Assembly (NCBI RefSeq): GCF_003172915.1
Contig: NZ_QGKU01000038.1
Location: forward strand, 146,360 to 210,359
DNA: 64,000 nucleotides
From: Meridianimarinicoccus roseus
GTDB taxonomy: Bacteria > Pseudomonadota > Alphaproteobacteria > Rhodobacterales > Rhodobacteraceae
Direction of reading: 5' to 3'
Part shown: one piece after another, positions 25,839-34,283 of the stretch
Numbering within the stretch: the first letter of the stretch is position 1
Layout of the letters: every line of letters begins with the position of its first letter
Notes under the pieces: generated by a model
The model's database searches: none
What the model was told of the DNA's origin: nothing
Seen by the model: only the letters and a program-made list of their open reading frames with translations
Program-made: the position numbers and the translations under genes

Positions 25839-27419
25839 TCAGCTTGACGGCTTGACGTTCCAGGGGAGCAGCTCGTCGATCCGGTTCTGGGGGTGGGCGT
25901 TCGCGATCGCCTCGAGGGTTGCCTTGAGATAGGCGAAAGGCTCGACGCCGTTGATCTTCGCGGTCTCGATCAGCGACGCGATGCGGCCCCATGCCTTGCC
26001 GCCTTCGTCATGCCCGGCGAACAATGCGTTTTTCCTGTTCAGGGCAATCGGGCGCACGAGATTTTCGACCGGGTTGGAGTCGATCTCGACGCGGCCATCA
26101 TGAAGGAAGGTCTGCAGCCCGTCCCAGTGGCGATGGATGTAAGCGAGCTTTTCGCCGAGGCGCGACTTTGCCGAGACGCGCTTACGTTGCGCTTGCAGCC
26201 AGTCGCCGAAGGCCGCGACGAGGGGCGCAGTGCGCGCCTTTCGTGCTGACAGGCGCTGGCCCGGCGCGATGCCCCGAATGTCGGCCTCCACGGCGTAGAA
26301 CTCGGCGATGCGCAGCAGGCCCTCTGCCGCGATCTCGGAGCCATCGCGGTCGAACACTTCCTTCAGCTTGCGCCGGGCATGCGCCCAGCAATGCGCGACG
26401 AGGATCGGATCGCCGCCCTTGCGGTCCGGGCGCGTCAGCCGGTTGTAGCCCTGGTAGCCGTCGAGTTGCAGGATGCCGTTGAACCCCTTGAGGAACTTCT
26501 CGGCGTTTTCGCCGCGGCGATCGGGAGCGTAGAAATAGACGACCCCGGGTGGGTCATCGCCGCCCCATGCCCTGTCGTCCCGCGCCAAGGCCCAAAGGTA
26601 GCCAGTTTTTGTTTGGCCGCGGCCGGGATCGAGGACCGGGGCCGTAGTCTCGTCCATGAAGAGCTTGGTGGACGTCTTGAGGTGCTCGGCCAGCCGATCG
26701 ACCACCGGCCCCAAGTGGAAGGCCGCCACACCGACCCAGTCGGCTAGCGTGGAACGGTGGATGTCGATGCCGGAGCGGGCCAGGATCTGGCTTTGGCGAT
26801 ATACCGGAAGGTGGTCTGCATACTTGCTGACCAGCACATGCGCGATGGCGCCTTCGGTGGGCAGCCCACCCTCGATCAGCCAGGGCGGCGTCGGCGCCTG
26901 GGTGACCCCATCCGTGCAGGTGCGGCAGGCGTATTTGGGGCGGACCGTCACGATCACGCGGCACTGGGCCGGCACGATATCGAGCCGCTCGCTGCGGTCC
27001 TCGCCGATCTTGTGCATCTGCCCGCAACCGCATGGGCAGTCCAGGCTGTCAGGCTCGATCACACGCTCGATGCGCGGCAGCCCCTCTGGCAGGTTGCCAC
27101 GATTGCGCCTGGCGATCCTTTTGCGCTTGGGCGTGTCATCGCCGGGAGCCTCAGTCTGCTTTTGCTCGCGGGCCTCGGCGACGGCGGTCTCGAGATCCTC
27201 GAAGGCCAGCTGACGATCGTCTTCACTGAGCTTCTCGGACTTCTTGCCGTGGACCACCTGGTTCAGCTCGGCCACCAGATGCTCGAGGCGCTTGACGATC
27301 TCCTCCAGCTCCGCGGCTCGCGCGGCCGTCGCCTGCAAGGCCTCGAAGGCCGCGCGATAATCCGGTGGCAGGACGGACAGATCGAGGTCTTCGGCCGCGG
27401 CGGTCATGGCCGAAATCAT
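25839..27419 (-). CDS. tnpC: IS66 transposase TnpC
   Basis: 526 residues. An N-terminal coiled-coil/leucine zipper (about 25-70) is followed by a zinc-binding region (CPCGCGQMH, CRTC), then the DDE catalytic domain with LFMDETTAPV, LQLDGYQGYNRL and VEIDSNPVENLVRP for the three acidic residues. It cuts and joins the element ends. It is full length for the family and ends 28 bases inside the left terminus. A second in-frame ATG at 27407 is an alternative start. Confidence 0.95.
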   Translation of the reverse strand: MISAMTAAAEDLDLSVLPPDYRAAFEALQATAARAAELEEIVKRLEHLVAELNQVVHGKKSEKLSEDDRQLAFEDLETAVAEAREQKQTEAPGDDTPKRKRIARRNRGNLPEGLPRIERVIEPDSLDCPCGCGQMHKIGEDRSERLDIVPAQCRVIVTVRPKYACRTCTDGVTQAPTPPWLIEGGLPTEGAIAHVLVSKYADHLPVYRQSQILARSGIDIHRSTLADWVGVAAFHLGPVVDRLAEHLKTSTKLFMDETTAPVLDPGRGQTKTGYLWALARDDRAWGGDDPPGVVYFYAPDRRGENAEKFLKGFNGILQLDGYQGYNRLTRPDRKGGDPILVAHCWAHARRKLKEVFDRDGSEIAAEGLLRIAEFYAVEADIRGIAPGQRLSARKARTAPLVAAFGDWLQAQRKRVSAKSRLGEKLAYIHRHWDGLQTFLHDGRVEIDSNPVENLVRPIALNRKNALFAGHDEGGKAWGRIASLIETAKINGVEPFAYLKATLEAIANAHPQNRIDELLPWNVKPSS

Positions 27420-27463
27420 ACCCCCGGATCAAACCCATGACCGCTGCATTCCACCGCCTTGAG

Positions 27464-27817
27464 TCACTCCGCCGCAGCCGGCGGCCGCGCTTCCAGAGCC
27501 TTGACCTTGCGCCAGTCCAGCCCGGAAAACAGCGCCTCGAACTGCGCGTGGTTCAGCGCCATCATCCCGTCCGTGATCGCGGGCCAGGTGAAGGTCGTGT
27601 CCTCGAGGCGCTTGTAGGCCATCACGAGACCTGACCCGTCCCAGTAAAGCAGCTTCAGGCGATCCATGCGCTTGGCACGAAACACGAACACCGTCCCGGT
27701 GAACGGATCCTTGCGCAGCACGGTCTGTACCATGGCGGTCAGCCCGTCGTGACCCTTGCGAAAATCCACGGGCTGCGTCGCCACCAGAATGCGCACCCGG
27801 TTCGATGGAAAGATCAT
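27464..27817 (-). CDS. tnpB: IS66 accessory protein TnpB
   Basis: 117 residues, the standard IS66 Orf2: FPSNRVRILVATQPVDFRKG, then DPFTGTVFVFRAKRMDRLKL and LLYWDGSGLVMAYKRLE. It is required for transposition in this family, though its biochemical role is not settled. Its ATG overlaps the tnpA stop (ATGA). Confidence 0.95.
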   Translation of the reverse strand: MIFPSNRVRILVATQPVDFRKGHDGLTAMVQTVLRKDPFTGTVFVFRAKRMDRLKLLYWDGSGLVMAYKRLEDTTFTWPAITDGMMALNHAQFEALFSGLDWRKVKALEARPPAAAE

Positions 27818-28218
27818 GTGCCGCCGCCGAGCGCGCGCACGATCTCGGCAATCCGGCCCGCAGGCGTGGCACCGTCCAGCCGGACAGCCACCGACCCGGC
27901 CATGATCTCGATCGCCGAGGGCGCCGGCTCCGCATCTTCCGCCGTCGGCCGGTTCTCGGCATCGAACACCACCAGCGGCGCGAACTCCGCCTCACCCTTC
28001 GGCGCCGGCAGAACGAGATCCCCGTCCTTGGCCATCCGCCGCCATGCCGAAAGCTGGTTCGGGCGCAGGTCATACTTGCGCGCCACGTCATTCACCGTCG
28101 TTCCAGGCACCAGCGTTTCCGCCACGACGCGCGCCTTCACACGATCCGGCCATCGACGGCTCCCGGTCTGCGAGACCTCGACGCCCAGACGCGTGAGAAA
28201 CTCGTTCGTAGTCTCCAT
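27814..28218 (-). CDS. tnpA: IS66 accessory protein TnpA
   Basis: 134 residues from ATG 28218, which has AGGAGG about 11 bases upstream; a GTG at 28230 is too close to that site. It contains a helix-turn-helix of the transposase Orf1 type (RWPDRVKARVVAETLVPG and VNDVARKYDLRPNQLSAWRR) that should bind the element ends. It is the first gene of the element's operon. Confidence 0.92.
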   Translation of the reverse strand: METTNEFLTRLGVEVSQTGSRRWPDRVKARVVAETLVPGTTVNDVARKYDLRPNQLSAWRRMAKDGDLVLPAPKGEAEFAPLVVFDAENRPTAEDAEPAPSAIEIMAGSVAVRLDGATPAGRIAEIVRALGGGT

Positions 28219-29472
28219 TGAGAAACTCACCTCCTGCTATCCAACAGGACGTGAGTCCCAGATCGCGGCCCTCAGCAGAAGGTGCCTGCCAGACGCCGCT
28301 TACGGGTAACGTGCCTGGGTGGCGCGAAGATTTTTTCCTGCTGGCCACCCTGTCTCATCACGGCCGGCTACTTGATAGCGAAAATCTGAAGTCTTCAGCG
28401 CATACGAGCTCTGATCTGGCAACTCTGATTGGCCGGTCTTTGATCGAAATGTATTGGAGAAACCAGCGCAGGCCGCTAAGAACCTATCGCCGCCTGAAAA
28501 TGCGAGAATTTGCAATTGAAGGCGATTTCGATCCGGAGGACCTATCCCATCCCGCAGAGGAGGGGTTTCCGCAAGAAGTTACATCTTTCACGCGCCTCAA
28601 CCCCTACAACGCCGTCATCCGTTCCGCAGCATTGCAACTTGCGCCCATCGTGCCGGACGTCGAAACGCGCGTTCGACTGGAGCGCCTTGCCCAGCATCTG
28701 CCTTACCAGCCAAGACCTCCACGTTTACATGATCGGCGATTGCCGAGTAGATCCCGATCCTGGCAACCCACATTTGACCTTTCGCTCGATATTCTCCGTG
28801 GTCTGGGAGGGGCCTATGACCCGAAAAATGCACTCGCCCCGGGCTACATCATGCAGACTTGGCAGGTCTGGGAACAGCTTATCTCTCTTTCCCTGCGGAG
28901 TGTTTTTTCACCAAAGAGCGTCGTGCTCCAGGCTCAGCACAAGCTAGGGACTCGCCGCGTTGGTCGTGCAGTTAAGGATCTTCATGTTTATCCCGATGCA
29001 ATCGTCTCCGTAGGCACGGAAGGAGACCTACGCAAGATCATTGTCGATGCGAAATACAAGGGTCATGTTGAGCGGGGAACCACTGGAATTTCCAATGCGG
29101 ACATATATGAAGCCCTTGCCTTTTCTCGGGCGACTGGAATTTCTGATGCCGTTCTGGTCTATCCAAGGCCGGTTGATGGTGTGCCATCCGCGCTGGATGA
29201 AGTTGGTCACGCAAAGGAATTCGCAAGAGTAGTGGCAGATGGGGTCACCCTTCGTGCCGTCGAACTGGGTGTCTGTGGTATTTCTCGGCGTGGCGGCCTT
29301 AAACGATTTTCGGAAGCTTTTGCCGGTGCTCTTTAAGCGAGTCGATTCGCATACAGTCTCCGTTTCAATTGCTCCGGCCGTCGTCGGAACAGGAAGTACG
29401 AATGATTGTGGTTGGCTCGCTTCAGGCAGTTGCGCTGAGTAACCTGTAGTTGGGCGGTGTCTGCCCTGCACG

Positions 29473-29856
29473 TCAATTAAAGTGTAAAAACTGCGTTTCC
29501 CACTGCACAGGAAACGGCTCAAGTACCCTTGCCAGCGTCACCTCCGTGCCCTGCTCCCCGTCCAGGATCGCGTTGACGATGCCGGGGGCGAGAAGGGTGA
29601 GGCGCAAGACCCGGGTCATGTACGATGGCGCGATCCCTTCACGCTCGGCCAGTTCGGCGATGGTAGCGGACTCACCTGCCTCCAGCATCCGCTTCCAGCG
29701 GAACGCGCGGGCCAGCGCCTTGACCAGTGTGTTGTCCGTCCGCCGCGGCTGCGCGACGCCTTCCGGGAGCCGCATCTCCTTCCGCCCGCCGCGCTTCACG
29801 ATACGGAACGGAACGTGGAGCGTCACCGTGTCGGGGGCCGGGGTCCCGCGGGTCAT
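29473..29856 (-). CDS. small HTH protein of recombinase module (copy 1)
   Basis: 127 residues. A central helix-turn-helix is visible in ATIAELAEREGIAPSYMTRV, followed by LRLTLLAPGIVNAILDG. This resembles the HTH part of KorB/ParB-like proteins. Its ATG overlaps the recombinase stop (ATGA). A second copy with close similarity lies at 58920-59303 in the same arrangement. It may help the recombinase choose or bind its site, or regulate it; no direct evidence. Confidence 0.78.
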   Translation of the reverse strand: MTRGTPAPDTVTLHVPFRIVKRGGRKEMRLPEGVAQPRRTDNTLVKALARAFRWKRMLEAGESATIAELAEREGIAPSYMTRVLRLTLLAPGIVNAILDGEQGTEVTLARVLEPFPVQWETQFLHFN

Positions 29857-31163
29857 GCCGCTGCTCCGAAGCTGCCAGACAGCATCTCGCGCGCGAGGCC
29901 GTCGAGCCCGTCCACCCTGAGCCGGACGTTCAATCCGCCTGTGCCGACGTCGACGCGCTCGACCAGCAGCGCCACGATGCGGGCCTGCTCTGCGGGGAAG
30001 AGTTCGTCCCACAGCCGGTCGAGCTCTTGCAGGGACGCCCGCGCGTCGGCCTCGGAGATGTCGTCGGAATTGGCGCGTGCCGCCTTCCAGGTCCCCGCAA
30101 CAATCTCCGGCTGGCGGAACACGGCGCGGAGTTGGTCTATGACGGCGCCCTCGATCTCGCCCGCGGGCACGCGGCCGACCGAGCAAGATCCGGCGCCATG
30201 CTTCAGCACGGTCTGGCTGACATAGTAGCGGTACAGCCGCCCGCCCTTGCGGGTGTGGGTCGGCGAGAACGCCGCGCCGTCGGGCCCGAACAGCAATCCC
30301 TTCAGCAGTGCGGGCGTCTCGGCCCGGGTGCGCGCGGCGCGCTTTCGCGGGCTCTCCTGCAGGATGGCGTGCACGCGATCCCACGTTTCGCGGTCGATGA
30401 TCGCGTCGTGCTCGCCGGGATAGCTCTCGCCCTTGTGGACCGCCTCGCCGATGTAGGCGCGATTGTTCAGCACGCGGTAGAGGTACTTCTTGTCGATCCG
30501 GTTGCCGCGGGGCGTGCGGATGCCGCGCTTCGCGACCTCGCGCGCCAGTTCCGTGCCCGAGCCGATTTCGAGGAAGCGGGCGAAGATCCAGCGGACATGC
30601 GCGGCGGATTCTTCATCCACCACCAGCTTGCGGTTCTCGACGCGGTAGCCGTAGGGCGGCACACCGCCCATCCAAATGCCCTTTCTGCGGCTGGCGGCGA
30701 CCTTGTCGCGAATCCTCTCCGCCGTCACCTCGCGCTCGAACTGGGCAAACGAGAGCAGGATGTTCAGCGTTAGCCGCCCCATGGAGGTGGTGGTATTGAA
30801 CGACTGCGTGACTGAGACGAACGTCACACCGTTGCGGTCGAACACCTCGACCAGCTTGGCGAAATCGGCGAGCGAACGGCTCAACCGGTCGATCTTGTAG
30901 ACCACCACCACGTCGACCAGCCCGTCCTCGATGTCCTCCAGCAGCCGCTGCAGGCCGGGCCGTTCCAGCGTGCCACCGGAGATGCCACCGTCGTCGTATT
31001 GGTCGCGGACCAGTACCCAGCCCTCGGAGCGCTGGCTGGCGATGAACGCCTCGCAAGCCTCCCGCTGGGCGTGGAGGCTATTGAACTCCTGCTCCAGCCC
31101 TTCCTCGGAGGACTTCCGGGTGTAGATGGCGCAGCGCTGCTTGCGCACGATGGGCTTGGTCAT
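29853..31163 (-). CDS. large serine recombinase (copy 1)
   Basis: 436 residues. The catalytic resolvase domain has YTRKSSEEGLEQ with the nucleophilic Ser, VVVVYKIDRLSRS, and LTLNILLSFAQFEREVTAERI. The recombinase domain follows (PPYGYRV, YLYRVLNNRAYIGEAVHKGE) and then a zinc-ribbon-like and coiled-coil region. Such proteins integrate or excise mobile DNA at att sites. Four genes overlap each other by 4 bases from 31818 down to 29473, so they form one unit. A copy more than 90% similar by eye is at 59300-60625. Confidence 0.93.
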   Translation of the reverse strand: MTKPIVRKQRCAIYTRKSSEEGLEQEFNSLHAQREACEAFIASQRSEGWVLVRDQYDDGGISGGTLERPGLQRLLEDIEDGLVDVVVVYKIDRLSRSLADFAKLVEVFDRNGVTFVSVTQSFNTTTSMGRLTLNILLSFAQFEREVTAERIRDKVAASRRKGIWMGGVPPYGYRVENRKLVVDEESAAHVRWIFARFLEIGSGTELAREVAKRGIRTPRGNRIDKKYLYRVLNNRAYIGEAVHKGESYPGEHDAIIDRETWDRVHAILQESPRKRAARTRAETPALLKGLLFGPDGAAFSPTHTRKGGRLYRYYVSQTVLKHGAGSCSVGRVPAGEIEGAVIDQLRAVFRQPEIVAGTWKAARANSDDISEADARASLQELDRLWDELFPAEQARIVALLVERVDVGTGGLNVRLRVDGLDGLAREMLSGSFGAAA

Positions 31164-31615
31164 GTCCGCGCCCTCCGGTTCTTCAGCCCGAAGAATACCC
31201 ACCCATTCCACCGGGTGCCGGTGATGGCGCGGGCGATGGCGGACAGCGACTTGTAGGGCCTTCCCTGCCACTCGAAACCGTCTGCGGTGACGGTGACGGC
31301 GTACTCGACGCCCTGCCATTCGCGCAGGAGGCGCGTGCCGGTGATCGGGCGGTCGCGATCGGCGCGGAGGCCGCGCTTCCTCTTGTCGCCGCCATCCAGT
31401 TCCTCGCCCAGCCGTTCGAGGCGCCGGACGGTCTCGGGCTTCAGCCCGCCATAGGCGAGTTCTTGAATTCGGTATGCGAGGCGGCTTTCAAGATAACGGC
31501 GGTTGAACGGCGGCGGTTCGTTGTCGAACAGATCGCGCCATTGCTGCTTCAGGTCTGGCGTCGATGTCGTCTTGAGCGCGGCTAGGCGCGCGGGGATCGG
31601 ATCGTGGGTCGTCAT
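31160..31615 (-). CDS. DUF2924 protein of recombinase module (copy 1)
   Basis: 151 residues, a complete DUF2924 domain: RYLESRLAYRIQELAYGGL, ITGTRLLREWQGVEY, VTVTADGFEWQGRPYKSLS and AIARAITGTRWNGWVFF. The family is found almost always next to this kind of large serine recombinase in Alphaproteobacteria and may act as a DNA-binding partner. Start at 31615 after GGAGAACCGC. The stop overlaps the recombinase start (ATGA). The second copy at 60622-61074 is damaged near its start. Confidence 0.85.
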   Translation of the reverse strand: MTTHDPIPARLAALKTTSTPDLKQQWRDLFDNEPPPFNRRYLESRLAYRIQELAYGGLKPETVRRLERLGEELDGGDKRKRGLRADRDRPITGTRLLREWQGVEYAVTVTADGFEWQGRPYKSLSAIARAITGTRWNGWVFFGLKNRRART

Positions 31616-31818
31616 GCGGTTCTCCTGTGTGTCGGAGTTGTATGACGGCATTGGCCGGGCGGAGAGTGTAGGGAACTTTCTCCAGTTTCGTCAGATACTT
31701 CGCTTGCATCATCCCGCAGCCTGAGCCGCACGAGGCCGAGCGCCAGCAGGCCGCACATCTCGGCCCGCCGTTCTGCGGGCGTCATTCGATCCGGGTGCAG
31801 GGCGTTCGGGCGTTTCAT
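31612..31818 (-). CDS. small first gene of recombinase module (copy 1)
   Basis: 68 residues: MKRPNALHPDRMTPAERRAEMCGLLALGLVRLRLRDD and a polar tail. The same protein shape, with TPAERRAE and GLLALGLVRLRLR kept, starts the second module at 61298. It overlaps the DUF2924 start by four bases. No function is known. Conservation in the two copies and the tight overlap support that it is real. Confidence 0.7.
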   Translation of the reverse strand: MKRPNALHPDRMTPAERRAEMCGLLALGLVRLRLRDDASEVSDETGESSLHSPPGQCRHTTPTHRRTA

Positions 31819-32097
31819 CAGAGACCACAATATTGCTGCATCTGGCTGTAAAATGCCGATGACGTCGTTCGGTTGGGACGTCCCGCTGCAACTTTTCCCC
31901 TTTGCACTCCGAGGCGCCCAAATCCACGATGCACAACGGAGTGATGTGGCCTTTGCCGAGCATTTGCATGTGTGACAAAATCGGCGATCCTCGCTTGCAC
32001 CGCCAGTTCTGCAAGCGTATCTTGTGAGTGTGTCGCTGGAGATTCTCCTCAAACGAGCGGCACCTCACACTTTTTTTGCAAATGGAGGGCGGGTAGC

Positions 32098-32610
32098 GTG
32101 AAGGAAATCATTGATGATCTCATGGCCGAGCGCGAGGCTTTGCAAGCGAGACTGCAAAAGATCGATACAGCTATCGCAGATTACCAGCGTTGGGTTAGCT
32201 CGGTTGCTGACCTGGTCGGGGCCGACAAGGTGCCAGCGAGCGGCGAGCGCTTCAATGTAACTGCGACAGAGCAGCAAGCCACAATCTCGGAGTTCGAAGA
32301 TGCCGTTATCGCGCTTTTCGATACAGCGCAAAAACCGCTCAAGAGAACAGAGGTTTTCGAGGAGCTCACGAAAGCCGGTTTGGTGGTTGGGGGCAAGGAC
32401 CCGCTAAATACCGTCGCTTCGCGGCTCAGTCGCATGCAGGGGATCACGAATGTCAGGGGGCACGGCTACTGGGCAGCACACCGACCGTATCTGCCTGCGG
32501 GCCATGAGGGTGAGAGAGGTGATCCATCGGGAGGCACCGAGACCGCAGACCAAGGTCAAGCTAGCGGGCTGTTTCCTGTTTCAGTCGACACCACAGGTGT
32601 CAACTCGTGA
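32098..32610 (+). CDS. coiled-coil winged-helix protein
   Basis: 170 residues from GTG 32098, preceded by GGAGGG at 8 bases. An N-terminal coiled coil (about 1-35, EIIDDLMAEREALQARLQK) leads to a winged-helix-like segment (FEDAVIALFDTAQKPLKR, EELTKAGLVVGGKDPLN and LSRMQGITNVRGHGYW) of the kind seen in HARE-HTH-type DNA-binding proteins. A polar tail ends it. Likely a small transcription factor or adaptor. The stop overlaps the GTG of the next gene. It lies 280 bases from the recombinase module and is transcribed away from it. Confidence 0.65.
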   Translation: MKEIIDDLMAEREALQARLQKIDTAIADYQRWVSSVADLVGADKVPASGERFNVTATEQQATISEFEDAVIALFDTAQKPLKRTEVFEELTKAGLVVGGKDPLNTVASRLSRMQGITNVRGHGYWAAHRPYLPAGHEGERGDPSGGTETADQGQASGLFPVSVDTTGVNS

Positions 32611-32837
32611 ATGATTGCCAGAAAAATCTGACGAGCAGTGCGGTGACGCCTGATGGAAGCAAGCAAGGGACCGAGTGGAACTGCTCTCAATGCGGCAAGC
32701 CCATCGGCGAACTGTACAGAAAGAAGGTGCACCTGCGTCCGCCTCGGAGCCACACGTACTACGCTGCGTATCCTGTTTCCGCGACCTGTTGCAGATGCGG
32801 CCAGCGCAACACGGTTGCGCGCTGCCAATCCTTTTAA
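32607..32837 (+). CDS. small zinc-ribbon protein (Com-like)
   Basis: 76 residues from GTG 32607 (GTGA overlap with the preceding stop). Two Cys pairs, CSQC near residue 26 and CCRC near 61, frame a basic stretch and look like a zinc ribbon. The shape recalls the phage Mu Com translational regulator, but similarity is limited to the Cys spacing. It is probably nucleic-acid binding. The gene is short and its neighbours are uncertain, so confidence is moderate. Confidence 0.5.
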   Translation: MNDCQKNLTSSAVTPDGSKQGTEWNCSQCGKPIGELYRKKVHLRPPRSHTYYAAYPVSATCCRCGQRNTVARCQSF

Positions 32838-32945
32838 TGTGCCGGAGACGATACCTCTCCGACCACATTTTCAAGGCGTCTGACGCCAGCTAGGCCCATT
32901 TGGAGGCGCGCGACGCCCGGGCGAATAGAAACAAGGTCTCTGCGC

Positions 32946-33878
32946 TTGTCCGGATCATGGAACGCACTTCGAAAGCAACTTATTCATCAAGTCAGATCAT
33001 CGGGGTTCCAACAGTGGTACTGGGAAATGCGCAGGTTGAATGGCGTGTTGGAGCCCTTCCCCGACCCCATGTGCATGTTTGATTACCTGCGTGGGCCAAA
33101 CGGAACACCCGCGGCAAAGAACCGTATCCTTCGATCCGTCATGGCTTGCCGGAAAAGCTACCCGGAGACGGCGGGTGTCTTGCTGACGCTCGCGCTTTGG
33201 CCTGCACTTGAGAATGGCTACCGAAAATTGTGCAGAGGCTTCCCAGGTGACCCCGATGGCGTGGCAGCCGAGTTGTTGGGGGCTTTTTGCAAGACTGCGA
33301 TGGAAGCGGATCTGCAGAAAGTCCACGTCGTCGCAGCTACGTTGACACGCAATGCGAAACGCGATGCGACGGTGGCGCTGTTAGCTCAAAAACATTCTGT
33401 TGCGAGCCTTGATCCGAAAATCGAGGGGCACGCCGATAGTTTTGATGGACCCTCCGCCGTCAAGCCGGGTTCCTCGGAAATGACAGATGCTGGCGAGCTA
33501 AGGGATCTCCTTTTGCGGGACTTCGGCTCCGACGGTGCGCTGGCGTTTGACGTGATTGTCAACAATGTCTCACAGCGTGACGCGGCAAGACGTAGAGCTG
33601 AGTCGTACGACGTGACGCGCAAACGCTATCAGCGGACTGTCAAACGCATTCGGGAGCAGCGCCCGGATTATCTTGTGCCTCGTGTCCCAATGCGAGCGCC
33701 CGATTGGCATTTATCTCAAGACGGCACCGGACAGGCCGGTGCCAAAGGAGATACTGCTATCGATGGCACGCAAGGATCAACACGAACGTCTGCCGGGGTA
33801 TTACCTGGCGTGGGAACTTCCCGACATATTGCAGATCGGCGGCGAGTACCGGATCGAACCCGGGGCCGAAACAAGTGA
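32946..33878 (+). CDS. uncharacterised protein with sigma-like C-terminal helix region
   Basis: Open frame of 310 codons with a TTG start; no ATG or GTG lies upstream before the previous stop. The middle (about 60-240) reads as a real protein: TAGVLLTLALWPALENGYRK and, near residues 200-240, a helix-turn-helix-like ALAFDVIVNNVSQRDAARRR. The last 65 residues are Gly/Thr/Arg-rich and overlap another frame (33673-33942) that reads better there, so a frameshift or an earlier end is possible. An in-frame ATG at 33027 is another possible start. Function unknown. Confidence 0.45.
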   Translation: MSGSWNALRKQLIHQVRSSGFQQWYWEMRRLNGVLEPFPDPMCMFDYLRGPNGTPAAKNRILRSVMACRKSYPETAGVLLTLALWPALENGYRKLCRGFPGDPDGVAAELLGAFCKTAMEADLQKVHVVAATLTRNAKRDATVALLAQKHSVASLDPKIEGHADSFDGPSAVKPGSSEMTDAGELRDLLLRDFGSDGALAFDVIVNNVSQRDAARRRAESYDVTRKRYQRTVKRIREQRPDYLVPRVPMRAPDWHLSQDGTGQAGAKGDTAIDGTQGSTRTSAGVLPGVGTSRHIADRRRVPDRTRGRNK

Positions 33879-33942
33879 CGGCTCGACGCTTGTTGCAGTT
33901 TTTCGGCGGGTCGCTGATCACGATAATCGGTCAAGCGAATGA
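33673..33942 (+). CDS. small hypothetical protein
   Basis: Up to 89 residues from a TTG at 33673; the last 60, from ATG 33763 with AAAGGAG upstream, look best: MARKDQHERLPGYYLAWEL then PDILQIGGEYRIEPGAE. It overlaps the end of the preceding frame. It could be the true continuation of that protein after a frameshift or a separate small gene. No family is recognised. Confidence 0.4.
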   Translation: MCLVSQCERPIGIYLKTAPDRPVPKEILLSMARKDQHERLPGYYLAWELPDILQIGGEYRIEPGAETSDGSTLVAVFRRVADHDNRSSE

Positions 33943-34004
33943 TGTTCGTTGCGCACAGCGCCAATGGCATGATGCCTTGGCTGACGTTTCGGCGTTTACA
34001 CCGA

Positions 34005-34016
34005 CACACTAGTGTG
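34005..34016. promoter_or_regulatory. 12-bp perfect palindrome upstream of HTH gene
   Basis: CACACTAGTGTG, a perfect palindrome, ends 41 bases before the ATG of the small HTH gene. Its place and symmetry fit an operator for a dimeric repressor, perhaps the HTH protein itself. No further copy was found by eye nearby. Confidence 0.35.
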
Positions 34017-34057
34017 CGGCCGACAGCCAAGCGGTCTCAATACAGCAGGGCCGGTTC

Positions 34058-34273
34058 ATGACCGGAGAAGCTCCGGCCGGAAACTGTTCGCGGCGAGGTG
34101 ATTGCGTTCTCACGCAGCGCGAGCTGGCGGCGCGTTGGCGGGTGAGCCCGCGGACGCTGGAGCGCTGGCGTGCGGAGGGGTACGGGCCTGCGTGGCTGAC
34201 CATCGGCGGCTCGATCCGCTACCGGCTTGCGGACGTTCTGACGTTCGAGCGCGCCCAGCGGCGCGACCCCTGA
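34058..34273 (+). CDS. small helix-turn-helix protein (AlpA/excisionase-like)
   Basis: 71 residues. LTQRELAARWRVSPRTLERW and GPAWLTIGGSIRYRLADVL form a MerR/excisionase-type winged helix-turn-helix. Such proteins control integration genes or replication genes of mobile elements. It lies 10 bases upstream of the primase/helicase gene and is probably its co-transcribed regulator. Confidence 0.78.
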   Translation: MTGEAPAGNCSRRGDCVLTQRELAARWRVSPRTLERWRAEGYGPAWLTIGGSIRYRLADVLTFERAQRRDP

Positions 34274-34283
34274 GTAAGGGGCG

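Larger units (their letters stand above)
25811..28303 (-). mobile_element. IS66-family insertion sequence, 2,493 bp
   Basis: Complete element. Its ends are inverted repeats: the left end reads GTAAGCGGCGGCTG and the right end, on the opposite strand, GTAAGCGGCGTCTG. It carries the three IS66 genes on the minus strand in the order tnpA, tnpB, tnpC and is bounded by a perfect 8-bp duplication GGGTAACG. All three frames are open and the duplication is intact, so insertion looks recent and the element could still be mobile. Confidence 0.95.
25546..29336 (+). pseudogene. McrC-like nuclease gene split by IS66 insertion
   Basis: The 5' part (25546-25810) encodes MRPWQRFTAIEYGKPA through LEIAPKFLGN; the 3' part (28312-29336) continues VPGWREDFFLLA to the end. 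Joined at the 8-bp target duplication they give an open frame of 429 residues with no lost base. The N-terminal half is the McrC partner domain and the C-terminal half has the PD-(D/E)xK nuclease signature VYPDAIV and IIVDAKYKG. Precise loss of the element would restore the gene. As it stands the nuclease is very probably not made. Confidence 0.9.
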
